Counted from the first letter of the stretch, positions 27,767 to 37,407 are shown. The stretch: 64,000 nucleotides of DNA from an uncultured beta proteobacterium (GCA_903920695.1 CAIXNB010000024.1:1-64000), one strand, 5' to 3'. The notes: a model not told the origin generated them from the letters alone. Numbers and translations are program-made.

Positions 27767-28833
27767 GGCTGTGCTTTAACGGTGAGCTGGGATGGCCATT
27801 GCGCCTTGGCGTCGAGCTTGAGCCAGGCCATCCCCGGCAGACCGGTCTTGACCTGCGCCAGATGGCGTTGCAGCAAACCCTGGTCAATCTGCGCCCGCAC
27901 CCGGAACATGAGCTTTTGCCGCTCGCTGGCGGTCTCCACCGTCTTGGGCGTGAATTGCGCCGTGCTGGCGACAAAAGACACTTTGGCCGGAATCACAAAC
28001 TGGGGTGCGGCGTCCAACACGATGCGCACATCGCTGTCCAGGGCCACGCGCCCCGCCACCGTTTCAGGCAGGAAGAATGTCATGTAAACGTCCGACAGAT
28101 CGATCAGGTTGAGCACCCGGCCGCCGCCGCCCACCACCTCGCCCTGTTGCGCCACCAGAAACTGGACACGGCCATCACGCGGCGCCTTGAGTTGGCTGTC
28201 GGCCAGTTCCACATCAATGCGGGCCAGTGTGGCCTGCATGGCGCGCACATTGGACAGCGCCCCGGCGACCTGGTTGCGTGCGGCCGAGATACCAACCTGC
28301 GCCGCTTTGGCTTGCGACCTGGCCGCCGAAAGAGCGGCCACCAGACTGCGCACCTTGGCGCGATCATCGTCGAGCAGTTGACTCGAAAAAAAGCCTTCCT
28401 GCGCCAGTTTTTCCGAGCGCGGAAGCCGACGTTGCGCGGTGTCAAGATCGCTTTCACGTTGCGTCACTACCGCCAGCGCCGCCTGGTAGTTGCTCTCCTG
28501 CACGGCGACCTGAACTTCAGCGCCGCTGACGGCTTGCTGCGCTTGCTGCAAGCGCGCCAGTGCTTCGTCGCGCTGGGCCTGCAGGCTTTCAATCTGCATC
28601 TGCGCCAGCGGCTGCCCGGCTTTGACAAAATCGCCCTCGGAGACCAATATTTTTTCCACACGCCCGCCGAGCTTCGCTGCCACGGCGACCTCGGTCGCTT
28701 CGATGCGGCCATTGCCACTGATGAAACCCTCGCCCAAGCCCTGGGTACGCCACGGACTCCATGCCACCAAGGCTGCAGTGGCCGCAGCCAGCAACACGGC
28801 TGCAGTGATGGCGGTCTTCAAATTCGGTTTCAT
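27763..28833 (-). CDS. yhiI: HlyD/YhiI-family membrane fusion protein
   Basis: A 356-residue periplasmic adaptor anchored by one N-terminal helix ([14 protein letters not shown]). [40 protein letters not shown] is the first lipoyl half; a long coiled-coil hairpin of heptad-rich Gln/Ala/Arg sequence follows (about residues 75-185), then [29 protein letters not shown] closes the barrel. It is the first gene of the three-gene exporter operon, with GAGGTA before its ATG, and would bridge the inner-membrane transporter to an outer-membrane channel encoded elsewhere. Confidence 0.93.
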   Translation of the reverse strand: MKPNLKTAITAAVLLAAATAALVAWSPWRTQGLGEGFISGNGRIEATEVAVAAKLGGRVEKILVSEGDFVKAGQPLAQMQIESLQAQRDEALARLQQAQQAVSGAEVQVAVQESNYQAALAVVTQRESDLDTAQRRLPRSEKLAQEGFFSSQLLDDDRAKVRSLVAALSAARSQAKAAQVGISAARNQVAGALSNVRAMQATLARIDVELADSQLKAPRDGRVQFLVAQQGEVVGGGGRVLNLIDLSDVYMTFFLPETVAGRVALDSDVRIVLDAAPQFVIPAKVSFVASTAQFTPKTVETASERQKLMFRVRAQIDQGLLQRHLAQVKTGLPGMAWLKLDAKAQWPSQLTVKAQP

Positions 28834-29034
28834 CGCGATACCTCGGATAGTGGCGCTCTGAAATTATGAATCGGAGAATGTCGCGCCGTGCTGTCATGCG
28901 TCAAACAGCCGCAGCTTCCTGCGCTTGCGTTGAAGCTACGCGCAATAGCCTAGTTCCGGGTCGTTGCGAAGTCTGTGCGCTGTCGAACGCAGTGCGTACT
29001 TGGCGGCAAACAATGAGAGACGTGCGCGGCTGCG

Positions 29035-30330
29035 CTATGCCGCGCTGCGGCGCTTCGCGGCGGCCTTGGCAGCTGCCGGTTTCGCGATGGTTTTGGTCGG
29101 CGCTTTCTTCTGCAACACCCTGCGGATCACCTGTTCGCAATCCTGCTGCGACATGTAGCTCGGTACCGGGTAGTTGAGGTCGGCCTCGCGGCAGGCGGCG
29201 CGGGCCAATGCCGGGATGTCTTTGGCACGCAATGCCTCCAAATACCGTGGAATGCCCAGATCTGCGTTCATGGCTTCAATCGAATCCATGAACTTCTGCG
29301 CCAGTTCGGCCTCGGGTTCGGACTTCTTGCCAAGCCCGACCCGTAGCGCCAGCACAGCCAGTTTCGCCGTGATGGCCGGGCTCAGGAAGCGCAGAACATG
29401 GGGCAGCATGATCGCATTGGCGAGGCCATGCGGCGTGTGGTACAGGCCGCCCAACTGATGCGCAATGGCGTGCACGTAACCGACGTTGGCGCGCGTGAAA
29501 GCTTGGCCCGCGTAATTTGCAGCCAGCGCCATCTTCTCGCGCGCCACCAGGTCCTTGCCTGTGGCGTACGCGACGGGCAGATTCTGGTAGATCATGCTGA
29601 CGGCGGTGAGCGCCATGCGGTCCGTGAAAGCGCTGCCCCAGTGACCGATAAAAGCCTCAATGGCGTGGGTCAGCGCGTCCATCCCGGTTGCTGCCGTGAT
29701 GTCCTTGGGCAAGCCTGTCATCAAACTCGGGTCCAGTGCCGCCATGGTGGGAACGATGCGGGTGTCGGCAATCACCAGTTTGCGCTGGGCGGCCTGGTCC
29801 GATACCACAGCGGCTACCGTTACTTCGGAGCCGGTGCCGGCGGTGGTCGGCACCGCGTAAATGGCAGCCGGCGCGTGCAAGCCCTTGAAGTAACCCACCA
29901 ACTGCTGCGGCCGCTTGTTGTTGGCAGCCGATAAACCAATGACCTTGGCCGCGTCCATGGCGGAACCGCCGCCAAACGCAATGATGGCGTCGCAGCCTTC
30001 GGCCTTGAAAATTTCAACGCCTTTTTCAATCTCATCAATCGGGGCGTCAGGGCTGACTTCATCGAACACGACAAATTCCGTACCGCCAGCCGTGAGCGCC
30101 TCGGTCATGGGCCGCATCAAGCCGAGCCGCGAAATGGTGGCGTCCGTGACAATCAGTATCTTTCGGTGGCCAAAGTCATTGATGATCTGTCCCAAGCGCC
30201 CACTGGCGCCGGGCCCCATCATCATCGTGGGCGTTGGAATGGGCAGCAACCGGGTCACAACGCCGGCGACACGCATCACGGTTGAAAGGCCGACGGATCT
30301 CGCAACGCCCGTCAAAATGTTCACAGCCAT
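29035..30330 (-). CDS. Iron-containing alcohol dehydrogenase with basic C-terminal tail
   Basis: A 431-residue group III (Fe-dependent) alcohol dehydrogenase, interconverting alcohols and aldehydes with NAD(P). It has FGGGSAMDAAKVIGL (nucleotide loop), PTTAGTGSEVT, and metal-ligand segments GMDALTHAIEAF and VHAIAHQLGGLYHTPHG. After the catalytic fold ends near residue 405 there is a Lys/Ala/Pro-rich tail (KAPTKTIAKPAAAKAAAKRR) not part of the family. It is divergently transcribed from an acyl-ACP-reductase-like gene whose product has a similar tail, suggesting that the two act together on a fatty aldehyde. Confidence 0.92.
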   Translation of the reverse strand: MAVNILTGVARSVGLSTVMRVAGVVTRLLPIPTPTMMMGPGASGRLGQIINDFGHRKILIVTDATISRLGLMRPMTEALTAGGTEFVVFDEVSPDAPIDEIEKGVEIFKAEGCDAIIAFGGGSAMDAAKVIGLSAANNKRPQQLVGYFKGLHAPAAIYAVPTTAGTGSEVTVAAVVSDQAAQRKLVIADTRIVPTMAALDPSLMTGLPKDITAATGMDALTHAIEAFIGHWGSAFTDRMALTAVSMIYQNLPVAYATGKDLVAREKMALAANYAGQAFTRANVGYVHAIAHQLGGLYHTPHGLANAIMLPHVLRFLSPAITAKLAVLALRVGLGKKSEPEAELAQKFMDSIEAMNADLGIPRYLEALRAKDIPALARAACREADLNYPVPSYMSQQDCEQVIRRVLQKKAPTKTIAKPAAAKAAAKRRSAA

Positions 30331-30436
30331 GGGAACGCTCCTTGGTTAAATGACTTTTGTTTGAGCCATTCGAGATTGTGATGATGCATCTTGTAGAAGA
30401 ATTCTTGTAGTCGTTTCACTCCAAATCACGATCAGC

Positions 30437-32560
30437 ATGAAAACAGTTGTTGGGATCGGCCTGGGCGCCAGCGCTCAAGACTTCAAATTCACGACGAAGT
30501 TCCTCGGGCACCAACTCAGTGTCCATCGCGTGGGCGCCAATGGCAGCATCGCCAAGGCCAGCAGGCTCCTCAAGTATTGGGAAGCACGCGCCGACGTGAT
30601 TGGCCTGGGGCTGATCAAGGACCGCTACGAAGCCGGCACGCAGCGCTTCATTGAAGAAGACAGCGCAGGCCTGAAGGCCGTGGTGTCAAGGGTGCCGGTG
30701 ACCGATGGCGCAGCATTGGGCGACATCCTCCAGGAGTGGGCTGTACGCCACGCGCAGGCTGAACTCGGCAACTATTTCAACAACGCGCGCGTTCTGTTCT
30801 TCTCAGGACTGCGCAACAGCAAGCTCGCGTCGGCATTGGCTGAGCACACCGAAAATCTGATGTTTGCCGACCCATTGTTGCAACTCGGCGTGCCCAAGCT
30901 GCTGACGTCGATGGAGGCGTTGAAGCTGTACGGCAGCGGCGCGCACTACGTGCGAGACTGGGCGCCGCCCAGCGTCATGGCGTCTGACCTGGTGCGGCAG
31001 TGGACCCGCTTTGTACTGAGAAAGGCGATGCACAAGGCCAGCGTGATCGTTGCAAACCTGATTGACCTGGACGAGTTTGGCCTTGAGGAATTGGCCGGCA
31101 AGACCATCATCACCTCCACCGCCAGTGAGCAGCGCATTGCGCAACTCAGGGACAAAGGCGTCCACATGGTGATTGACGGCTCGCCGGTCCTGAAGGGACG
31201 CGTGCTGGGGCCTTACCTGCTCGACGCCATGATCTGCGCCGCCACCGGCAAGCAGCCGCAGGCCATTGGGCAAGACGACTACTTGGAGATCATCACGGGG
31301 CAACAACTGGCGCCGCGCATCATCTACCCCAACGGCTTCAAGCGTGTCAACCGCTTTGCGTTCGTGATCCATCCGCTGTCCCAGGAGTATTTCAAGAAGG
31401 TCAAGCCGATTGAATTGCTGTCGCAGGTATCACCGCCGGTGTTGATGGACTCGCTTGAAAAAATCATGGCCTACGCGCCACCTTTTGTGTATTCGCGCGT
31501 CTCGGGTATTCGTTCGCCCACGGGCGTCGAAGCCGAAGGCTGGTTGATTTCGGTGGGCGGCACGCCCAAGGAAATCATGCAGCACAACCCCGAGTTCACC
31601 TACCGGCGCTTGCTCGCCGCCGCCGCCATGGCCAGGCGGTTGGGCGCACAGATCATGGGCCTGGGTGCCTTCACCAAAGTCGTGGGTGACGCGGGCGTCT
31701 CGGTGGCCAGGCGCTCGGCGCTACCCATTACCACGGGCAACAGCTATAGCGCCTCCGGCGCGCTGTGGGCGGCCCATGACGCGCTGCTGCGCTTGCAACT
31801 CCTGCCCGTACCCAAGGGCCGGGAACGCGTCAAGTTCAAAGCCATGGTGGTCGGCGCCACGGGCGCCATCGGTTCGGTCTGCGCGCGCCTGATGGCCAAG
31901 GCGGCCGAAGAGGTCTACATGGTCTCGCCCGAAACCGCCAAACTGCTCTCGCTCAAAGAGTCCATTCTTCAGGAAACGCCGGACGCCAAGCTCTTTCTTG
32001 CCGCACGCGCCGACAAAAACATCGCCGACATGGACATGATCGTGACGGCAACTTCGGGTGCCGGCAAGAAAGTTCTCGACATCATGCAAGTCAAGCCGGG
32101 CTGCGTTATCACGGATGTGGCGCGTCCGCTGGACTTGCCACCCGAGGAAGTCGCCAAGCGCCCCGATGTGCTGGTGATTGAATCGGGTGAAATTCAACTG
32201 CCGGGCGATGTGCACATGAAGAACATCGGATTGCCCAAAGGCGTGGCCTATGCCTGTCTGGCGGAGACCATTGTGCTGGCACTCGAAGGTCGGTTCGAGA
32301 ACTTCACCGTGGGCCGCGCCATCGAGTGGGCAAAGGTGCGCGAGATCTACCAGCTCGGCATCAAGCACGGCATGACACTGGCCGCCATCTCGGGCGTGAA
32401 TGGTCCCTTCAGCGACGAAGACATCGAAGGCGTGCGCAAGCTCGCGCTGGCCGCTCGGGCCGACCAAGCCTCGCCCACGCTCACAGCGGCGCCGCGGCGA
32501 AAGGCGAAGCCTCGCAGCAAAACACCAGCCGCTCTTGCGAAAACAAGGGCTGCACGGTGA
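30437..32560 (+). CDS. Large protein with acyl-ACP/acyl-CoA reductase (AAR)-like C-terminal half
   Basis: A 707-residue protein. From about residue 315 (RFAFVIHPLSQEYFKK) it follows the layout of cyanobacterial long-chain acyl-ACP reductase: MGLGAFTKVVGDAG, TTGNSYSASG, the nucleotide motif VVGATGAIGS (about 471-480), and VAYACLAETIVLALEGRFENFTVGR, where Cys607 aligns by eye with the acyl-forming Cys of AAR (FACFAEAMLLEFE). That chemistry turns an acyl thioester into an aldehyde. The N-terminal 310 residues form an additional domain I do not recognise. The last about 30 residues are basic and Ala/Pro-rich (RRKAKPRSKTPAALAKTRAAR). It is divergent from an Fe-alcohol dehydrogenase across 106 bases. 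Family assignment is from memory of motifs. Confidence 0.75.
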   Translation: MKTVVGIGLGASAQDFKFTTKFLGHQLSVHRVGANGSIAKASRLLKYWEARADVIGLGLIKDRYEAGTQRFIEEDSAGLKAVVSRVPVTDGAALGDILQEWAVRHAQAELGNYFNNARVLFFSGLRNSKLASALAEHTENLMFADPLLQLGVPKLLTSMEALKLYGSGAHYVRDWAPPSVMASDLVRQWTRFVLRKAMHKASVIVANLIDLDEFGLEELAGKTIITSTASEQRIAQLRDKGVHMVIDGSPVLKGRVLGPYLLDAMICAATGKQPQAIGQDDYLEIITGQQLAPRIIYPNGFKRVNRFAFVIHPLSQEYFKKVKPIELLSQVSPPVLMDSLEKIMAYAPPFVYSRVSGIRSPTGVEAEGWLISVGGTPKEIMQHNPEFTYRRLLAAAAMARRLGAQIMGLGAFTKVVGDAGVSVARRSALPITTGNSYSASGALWAAHDALLRLQLLPVPKGRERVKFKAMVVGATGAIGSVCARLMAKAAEEVYMVSPETAKLLSLKESILQETPDAKLFLAARADKNIADMDMIVTATSGAGKKVLDIMQVKPGCVITDVARPLDLPPEEVAKRPDVLVIESGEIQLPGDVHMKNIGLPKGVAYACLAETIVLALEGRFENFTVGRAIEWAKVREIYQLGIKHGMTLAAISGVNGPFSDEDIEGVRKLALAARADQASPTLTAAPRRKAKPRSKTPAALAKTRAAR

Positions 32561-32613
32561 TCTTCGGCACGAGTGGGGCGTTCGCCCTGGTGGGCTGCCA
32601 GTAAACGGCGCGC

Positions 32614-33396
32614 TTAACGCGGCGCCATGCGGATGGCGCCGTCCAGGCGCACGCTCTCGCCGTTGAAGTAACCGTTGACGATCATGGTTTCGGCCAGATG
32701 GGCGTATTCGTCGGGCGCGCCCAGGCGTTTCGGGAACGGCACCGAGGCCGCCAGCGCCGCCTTGACATTGTCCGGTGCCGCCTGCAGCAGCGGCGTGTTG
32801 AAGATGCCGGGCAGGATGGTGTTGACACGAATACCCTCGCCCATCAGGTCGCGCGCAATCGGCAGCGTCATGCCGACGATGCCGGCCTTGCTCGCGGCGT
32901 AGCTGGCCTGACCTATTTGCCCATCCTGCGCCGCCACCGATGCGGTGTTGACGATGGCACCGCGCTCGCCATCGGCCAGCGGCGCCAGGGTCAGCATGCC
33001 GGCCGCCGACTTGGCGATGCAGCGGAAAGTGCCGACCAGATTGATCTGGATGATGCGGTCGAAATTGGCCAGCGGGTAGTGCTTGATGTCGCCGGTTGCC
33101 TTGTCGCGGCTGGCGGTCTTGACCGCGTTGCCGGTGCCGGCGCAGTTGACCAGAATGCGCTCCTGGCCGATGGCCGCGCGCGCCTTGGCGAAGGCCGCGT
33201 CAACCTGCTCCTCGGATGTCACATCGACCTGGCAGAAAACGCCGCCGATCTCTTGCGCCAGAGCCTCGCCCTGGGCCGCGTTGAGATCGAACAGCGCGAC
33301 CTTGACACCATGAGAAGCCAAACGCCGTGCCGTGGCCGCGCCCAGGCCGGAGGCGCCGCCGGTGACGACGGCCGCAATACTGGAATTGAGTTGCAT
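32614..33396 (-). CDS. SDR-family 3-hydroxyacyl-CoA dehydrogenase
   Basis: A 260-residue short-chain dehydrogenase resembling type II (HSD17B10-like) 3-hydroxyacyl-CoA dehydrogenases. TGGASGLGAATARRL is the NAD loop, LFDLN has the acidic residue favouring NAD over NADP, LVNCAGTG, NTASVAAQDGQIGQASYAASKAG holds the Ser-Tyr-Lys triad, and NGYFNGESVRLDGAIRM is the usual end. It fills the oxidation step between hydratase and thiolase. ATG 33396 has AGGTG upstream. Operator site C lies about 64 bases upstream. Confidence 0.94.
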   Translation of the reverse strand: MQLNSSIAAVVTGGASGLGAATARRLASHGVKVALFDLNAAQGEALAQEIGGVFCQVDVTSEEQVDAAFAKARAAIGQERILVNCAGTGNAVKTASRDKATGDIKHYPLANFDRIIQINLVGTFRCIAKSAAGMLTLAPLADGERGAIVNTASVAAQDGQIGQASYAASKAGIVGMTLPIARDLMGEGIRVNTILPGIFNTPLLQAAPDNVKAALAASVPFPKRLGAPDEYAHLAETMIVNGYFNGESVRLDGAIRMAPR

Positions 33397-33452
33397 AGGA
33401 ACACCTTTTGAAACAAGTGCCCCCAGTCTAGAAAAATCGCGCACATCGGGCA

Positions 33453-33468
33453 TCGTCTGAAGCGACGA
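33453..33468 (-). promoter_or_regulatory. Putative MalT-like regulator operator, site C
   Basis: Read toward the SDR gene: TCGTCGCTTCAGACGA, a perfect TCGTC/GACGA inverted pair with the central TTC. Its centre is about 64 bases before the SDR ATG. Confidence 0.72.
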
Positions 33469-33543
33469 AAAAGCCGATGGCGGGCGGCAATTGAGATTGC
33501 CGTAAATCATGACCATGAACCGCGTCGGTACGTCCCAGCATTG

Positions 33544-33612
33544 TCATTGCGGGCCCCGACCCGCAATCCAGGGTTCGCGTCGCAATGGATGCCGGATCAG
33601 GTCCGGCATGAC
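33544..33612. repeat. Two-hairpin intergenic repeat
   Basis: Two eight-base stems lie back to back: ATTGCGGG / CCCGCAAT (33546-33567) and ATGCCGGA / TCCGGCAT (33589-33609, loop TCAGG). This combination is familiar as a dispersed non-coding repeat of many proteobacterial genomes. It lies just past the end of the thioesterase gene, upstream of the SDR promoter. Confidence 0.55.
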
Positions 33613-33623
33613 AAGCTTGGGGG

Positions 33624-34511
33624 CTACCGCCGCCGGCGAATCAAACCTTCCTGCGCGACTGATGCCACCAGGCGGCCATCGCGGCTGAACAGGTTGCCAC
33701 GGCAAAAGCCGCGCGCGCCGGTGGCCGAGGGCGAGTCGGTCACATACAGCAGCCAGTCGTCAAAGCGGAAGTCGCGGTGGAACCACATGGCGTGGTCCAG
33801 GCTCACGCACTGCACTTCGGGCTGCATGAAGGTCATGCCATGCGGGCGCATGGCGACCAGCAACAGGCTGAAGTCGGAGGCATAGGCCAGCAGCGCCTGG
33901 TGGATCAGCGGGTCGTCCGGCAGGGCGCCGTGCGCGCGCATCCAGGTCCGGTTGTAAGGCGGGCGCGGCTCGGGGGCCAGCATGTCAAGCGGATCGACGG
34001 GTCGAATGTCGATCGCACGCGCCTGATCGACCACGGCGCGCGCTGCCTCGGGCAGGCGGTCGCGTAGCGCAAGACGGGTTTCATTTTCATCCTGCAAACC
34101 TTCCGGTGGCGGCGTGGCTGGCATCTCGCGCTGATGATCGACGCCGGGCTCGCTGCGGTGAAACGAGGCCGACATGTAGAAGATCGGCAACCCATGCTGC
34201 ATGGCCACGACACGGCGCATGCTGAAACTGGCGCCGTCGCGCACCACGTCAACCTCGTAGTCAATCGGGGTCGCCTTGTCGCCGGCGCGCAGGAAGTAGC
34301 CGTGCAGCGAGTGCACGCCCTGACCCGACACGGTGCGCGCGGCTGCCATCAGCGCCTGGCCCAGAACCTGCCCGCCAAACACGGCCGGGCTGCCAATGTC
34401 AATGTTGCCGCCGCGAAAACGGTGGGCATCGAGTTGCTCAAGACGAAGCTGCTGGATCAAGTCATGGAGTGCGGCCAGACGGCGCGGATCCTGGTTGGCG
34501 GTGACAGACAT
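33624..34511 (-). CDS. tesB: Acyl-CoA thioesterase II (TesB family)
   Basis: A 295-residue double-hotdog thioesterase that hydrolyses acyl-CoA to free acid and CoA. It shows FGGQVLGQALMAAARTV near residue 45, LHGYFLRAGDKATPIDYEV, and in the second hotdog AYASDFSLL and VSLDHAMWFHRDFRFDDWLLY, which carry the Asp/Thr/Gln catalytic set of TesB. In this cluster it probably prevents CoA sequestration when an intermediate accumulates. It is divergent from the LuxR-type regulator, with operator site D between them, oriented toward this gene. Confidence 0.93.
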   Translation of the reverse strand: MSVTANQDPRRLAALHDLIQQLRLEQLDAHRFRGGNIDIGSPAVFGGQVLGQALMAAARTVSGQGVHSLHGYFLRAGDKATPIDYEVDVVRDGASFSMRRVVAMQHGLPIFYMSASFHRSEPGVDHQREMPATPPPEGLQDENETRLALRDRLPEAARAVVDQARAIDIRPVDPLDMLAPEPRPPYNRTWMRAHGALPDDPLIHQALLAYASDFSLLLVAMRPHGMTFMQPEVQCVSLDHAMWFHRDFRFDDWLLYVTDSPSATGARGFCRGNLFSRDGRLVASVAQEGLIRRRR

Positions 34512-34593
34512 GGTGTGTGAAATGCGTCAGTAAACAGGGTGACAGACGGGCTGTCGTTGCTCGCCAGTGTATGCTGCATAATCCGCCAACAAA

Positions 34594-34609
34594 TCGTCCG
34601 AATGGACGG
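34594..34609 (-). promoter_or_regulatory. Putative MalT-like regulator operator, site D
   Basis: Read toward tesB: CCGTCCATTCGGACGA. Its centre is about 90 bases before the tesB start and 73 before the regulator's start, so it could also give autoregulation. Orientation matches the tesB side. Confidence 0.62.
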
Positions 34610-34674
34610 CTTTTCCGCGCGAACGCCCAGGCCCTGAAGCCGCCCGGCGCGGCCTCTGACTCTTTGAGCGACCC

Positions 34675-37392
34675 ATGCCCGCTTCTTCCCACAACGACCC
34701 CATGCCAGCACGCGCCAGCGCCGAGTCCCGTCGCTCAGCCAGTTCCGCCGGACTCGACAGCAAGTTCAACCCACCCGCGCCGGTGGCGGCACAGGTGCAG
34801 CGCCAGGGCCTGTGCGAGGCGATCTGCCGCTGCGCCGGGCAACTGGCGCTGGTCAGCGCGCCAGCCGGCTTTGGCAAGACCACGGCCATGGTGCAAGCGC
34901 GCGCACAACTTGAGCAGACCGGCCTCAGCACGGTCTGGCTGACGCTGGACCGCGCCGACAACGATGTCTCGCGTTTCATGATCTGTCTGGGCGAAGCGGT
35001 CACGCGGCTCGGCCTCGGCGGTCCGGATGCAGGCACCGGCATCGACGCGGTGCAGGCGCTGGCGCGCAGTGATATCCCGTTTGCGCTCTTTCTCGACGAG
35101 TTCGAAACCGTGCACGAGGCGGCGGTGCTCGGTCTGGTGCGCGAGATCGCCGACCACCTGCCACGCAGCGGGCACCTGATCATTGGCTCGCGCAGCCTGC
35201 CTCAACTCGGCCTGGCGCGGCTGCGCGTGCGCGGCCTGCTGACCGAGATCGACGCCGACCGCCTGCGCTTCAGCCTGCAGGATGCGCTGACCCTGTTCGA
35301 GCAGCGGCGCGAGCCTAACGCCCTGAGCAGCGAGCAACTGTTTCGCCTGCACCAGAAAACCGAGGGCTGGGCCACTGCGCTCTGGCTGGCCTCGATCGCG
35401 CTGGATCGCACGGTCGATCATGGCGACTTCGTCGACCGCTTCTCGGGCTCAAGCCGGGCCGTGGCCGACTACCTGGCCGAGGACGTGCTGGCGCACCAGC
35501 CAAACCACATCCGGCGCTTTCTGCTGCGCACCAGCCTGCTGCGCCAGCTTGACGCATCGGTCTGCGCTGCACTCAATCCGCGCGCCGACTGCGAGGCGCT
35601 GCTTGAACAACTCGATGCCGAACACCTGTTCCTGAGCCCGGTCATGGGTGCGCGGCGCATCTGGCGTTACCACAGCCTGTTCGCCGACTACCTGCGTACC
35701 CAACTCGAGCGCGAATACCCGGACGATGTGGCGCGCCTGCATCTGGCGGCCTCGGGCTGGTATGAATCGCAGGGCCGTCCCGTGCCGGCGATCGACCACG
35801 CGATCGAGGGCGGCGATTTCCCGCACGCCATGAGCCTCCTCGCCAGCCACGCTGACGCCTTTCTGGAGCAGGGTCGCATGCGCCTCTTGTCGCGCTGGTT
35901 CGCCAGCGTGCCGCCGGCACAGCGCCAGGCGCACCCGCGGCTGGAGATGATTGCGATCTGGGCCGCCTGCTTCACACGCGGTCCCTGGGAGGCGATGGAG
36001 ATGCTGGAGCGTTCCGGCGCCAGCGAGAGCGCCGACCCTTACCTGCGCGCCAACGCCAATGGCATGCGCCCGATGCTGCTGGCGATGCAGGACCGCAACG
36101 AGGAATCACTGGCGCTGGGCCGTGAAGCACTGCGCCAGTTGCCGACCGGTCACCAGTTTGCCGACACCACGCTGCTCAACGCCATGGCGCACAACCTGGC
36201 GGTGATGGGCGACCAGCGCGAAGCCCAACAACTGCTGGACGCGGCGCGGCGCGAGCAGGGCGGCAGCAGCACCTTTAACCGCATGTACACCGAGTCCACC
36301 GAAGGCCTGCTCGATCTGCAGCAGGGCCGATTGCGCCAGGCCACGGCCCGCTTTCGGCTGGCAGTGGATGCCACCCATGCGGTGAGCCATACGCACACCC
36401 ATGGCAACGCGCTGGCCGGCGTCTACTACGCCTGCGCGGTCTACGAGGCGAACCAGCTCGACCAGGCCGATCACCTGCTCAACGTCTACCTGCCGATCAC
36501 GCGCGATGTCGGCCTGCCCGACCACATGATCCTTAGCCACGCCATGCGCTCGCGCATCGCCTTCATCAATGGCGATGTGGACGCGGCCTCGCTGGCACTG
36601 ACGGAGCTTGAATACCTGGGCAGCCATCGCAAGCTGCCGCGCGTGGTGGCGGCGGCCAAGCTCGAACGCGCCCGCATGCTGCAGTTGCAAGGCAACGCGG
36701 CGGCGGCGCACGACGAGCTGATGCGGGCCGACGACCCGACCTTGTGGAGCCGCGAGCAGCGTCAGCGCATGCTCGCGCATGACATCCAGTACATGGCTCT
36801 GGCCCGGCTACGCTGGGAGGTCGCGTTCGGCGCGGCCGACGACTGCCTGATGCGGCTCGATGCCGAAATCAAACGCGCCAGCGCGGCCGGCCGGCAGCGC
36901 CGCTTGCTGGTGCTGCGCCTGCTGCGCGCCCTGGCCTTGCAGCGCAGCGGCGAGGTGCCGGTGGCCGTGACCGAGGTCGGCAGCGCACTGCAGTTTGCCT
37001 GCCAGGAAGGCTTTATGCGCCTGATTCTCGACGAGGGACCGGTGCTCGGCGCCCTGGTGCAGCGTTACCAGACCCTGCACGACAGCGGCCAGGTGCGCGA
37101 CCCCTTGCTGGGCGACTACCTGCAGCGCCTGCTGCAGGCCTTTGGCCCACTACCAACCGAGATCGAAGCCACGCCGGATCTGCTCGGTGGCGTGCTGGAG
37201 CCACTGACGCGCAAGGAAATCCGCGTGCTGCAACTGCTGGTCGAAGGCTACTCGAACAGCGCCATGGCAGAGAAGCTGTTCGTCTCCGACAGCACGGTAC
37301 GCACCCATCTGCGCAACATCAACATGAAGTTCGGCGCCCACAGCCGCACGCAGGCGGTGGCAATTGCGCGCCGGCTCGGCCTGACCGCCTGA
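34675..37392 (+). CDS. MalT-type LuxR-family transcriptional activator
   Basis: A 905-residue STAND/LAL regulator. The N-terminal NTPase has Walker A SAPAGFGKTT (residues 61-70) and Walker B FALFLDEFETV; a long TPR-like helical region (about 400-820) follows, the usual inducer-binding part; the end is a LuxR helix-turn-helix: LTRKEIRVLQLLVEGYSNSAMAEKLFVSDSTVRTHLRNI. MalT-type proteins bind ATP and a small inducer, oligomerise and activate transcription. Here the inducer is probably the pathway's acid or its CoA thioester. The gene is surrounded by six operator-like sites heading acyl-CoA genes. The ATG at 34675 has only a weak ribosome site, so low expression is likely. Confidence 0.92.
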   Translation: MPASSHNDPMPARASAESRRSASSAGLDSKFNPPAPVAAQVQRQGLCEAICRCAGQLALVSAPAGFGKTTAMVQARAQLEQTGLSTVWLTLDRADNDVSRFMICLGEAVTRLGLGGPDAGTGIDAVQALARSDIPFALFLDEFETVHEAAVLGLVREIADHLPRSGHLIIGSRSLPQLGLARLRVRGLLTEIDADRLRFSLQDALTLFEQRREPNALSSEQLFRLHQKTEGWATALWLASIALDRTVDHGDFVDRFSGSSRAVADYLAEDVLAHQPNHIRRFLLRTSLLRQLDASVCAALNPRADCEALLEQLDAEHLFLSPVMGARRIWRYHSLFADYLRTQLEREYPDDVARLHLAASGWYESQGRPVPAIDHAIEGGDFPHAMSLLASHADAFLEQGRMRLLSRWFASVPPAQRQAHPRLEMIAIWAACFTRGPWEAMEMLERSGASESADPYLRANANGMRPMLLAMQDRNEESLALGREALRQLPTGHQFADTTLLNAMAHNLAVMGDQREAQQLLDAARREQGGSSTFNRMYTESTEGLLDLQQGRLRQATARFRLAVDATHAVSHTHTHGNALAGVYYACAVYEANQLDQADHLLNVYLPITRDVGLPDHMILSHAMRSRIAFINGDVDAASLALTELEYLGSHRKLPRVVAAAKLERARMLQLQGNAAAAHDELMRADDPTLWSREQRQRMLAHDIQYMALARLRWEVAFGAADDCLMRLDAEIKRASAAGRQRRLLVLRLLRALALQRSGEVPVAVTEVGSALQFACQEGFMRLILDEGPVLGALVQRYQTLHDSGQVRDPLLGDYLQRLLQAFGPLPTEIEATPDLLGGVLEPLTRKEIRVLQLLVEGYSNSAMAEKLFVSDSTVRTHLRNINMKFGAHSRTQAVAIARRLGLTA

Positions 37393-37407
37393 GCGCGTGG
37401 CGCTCTT

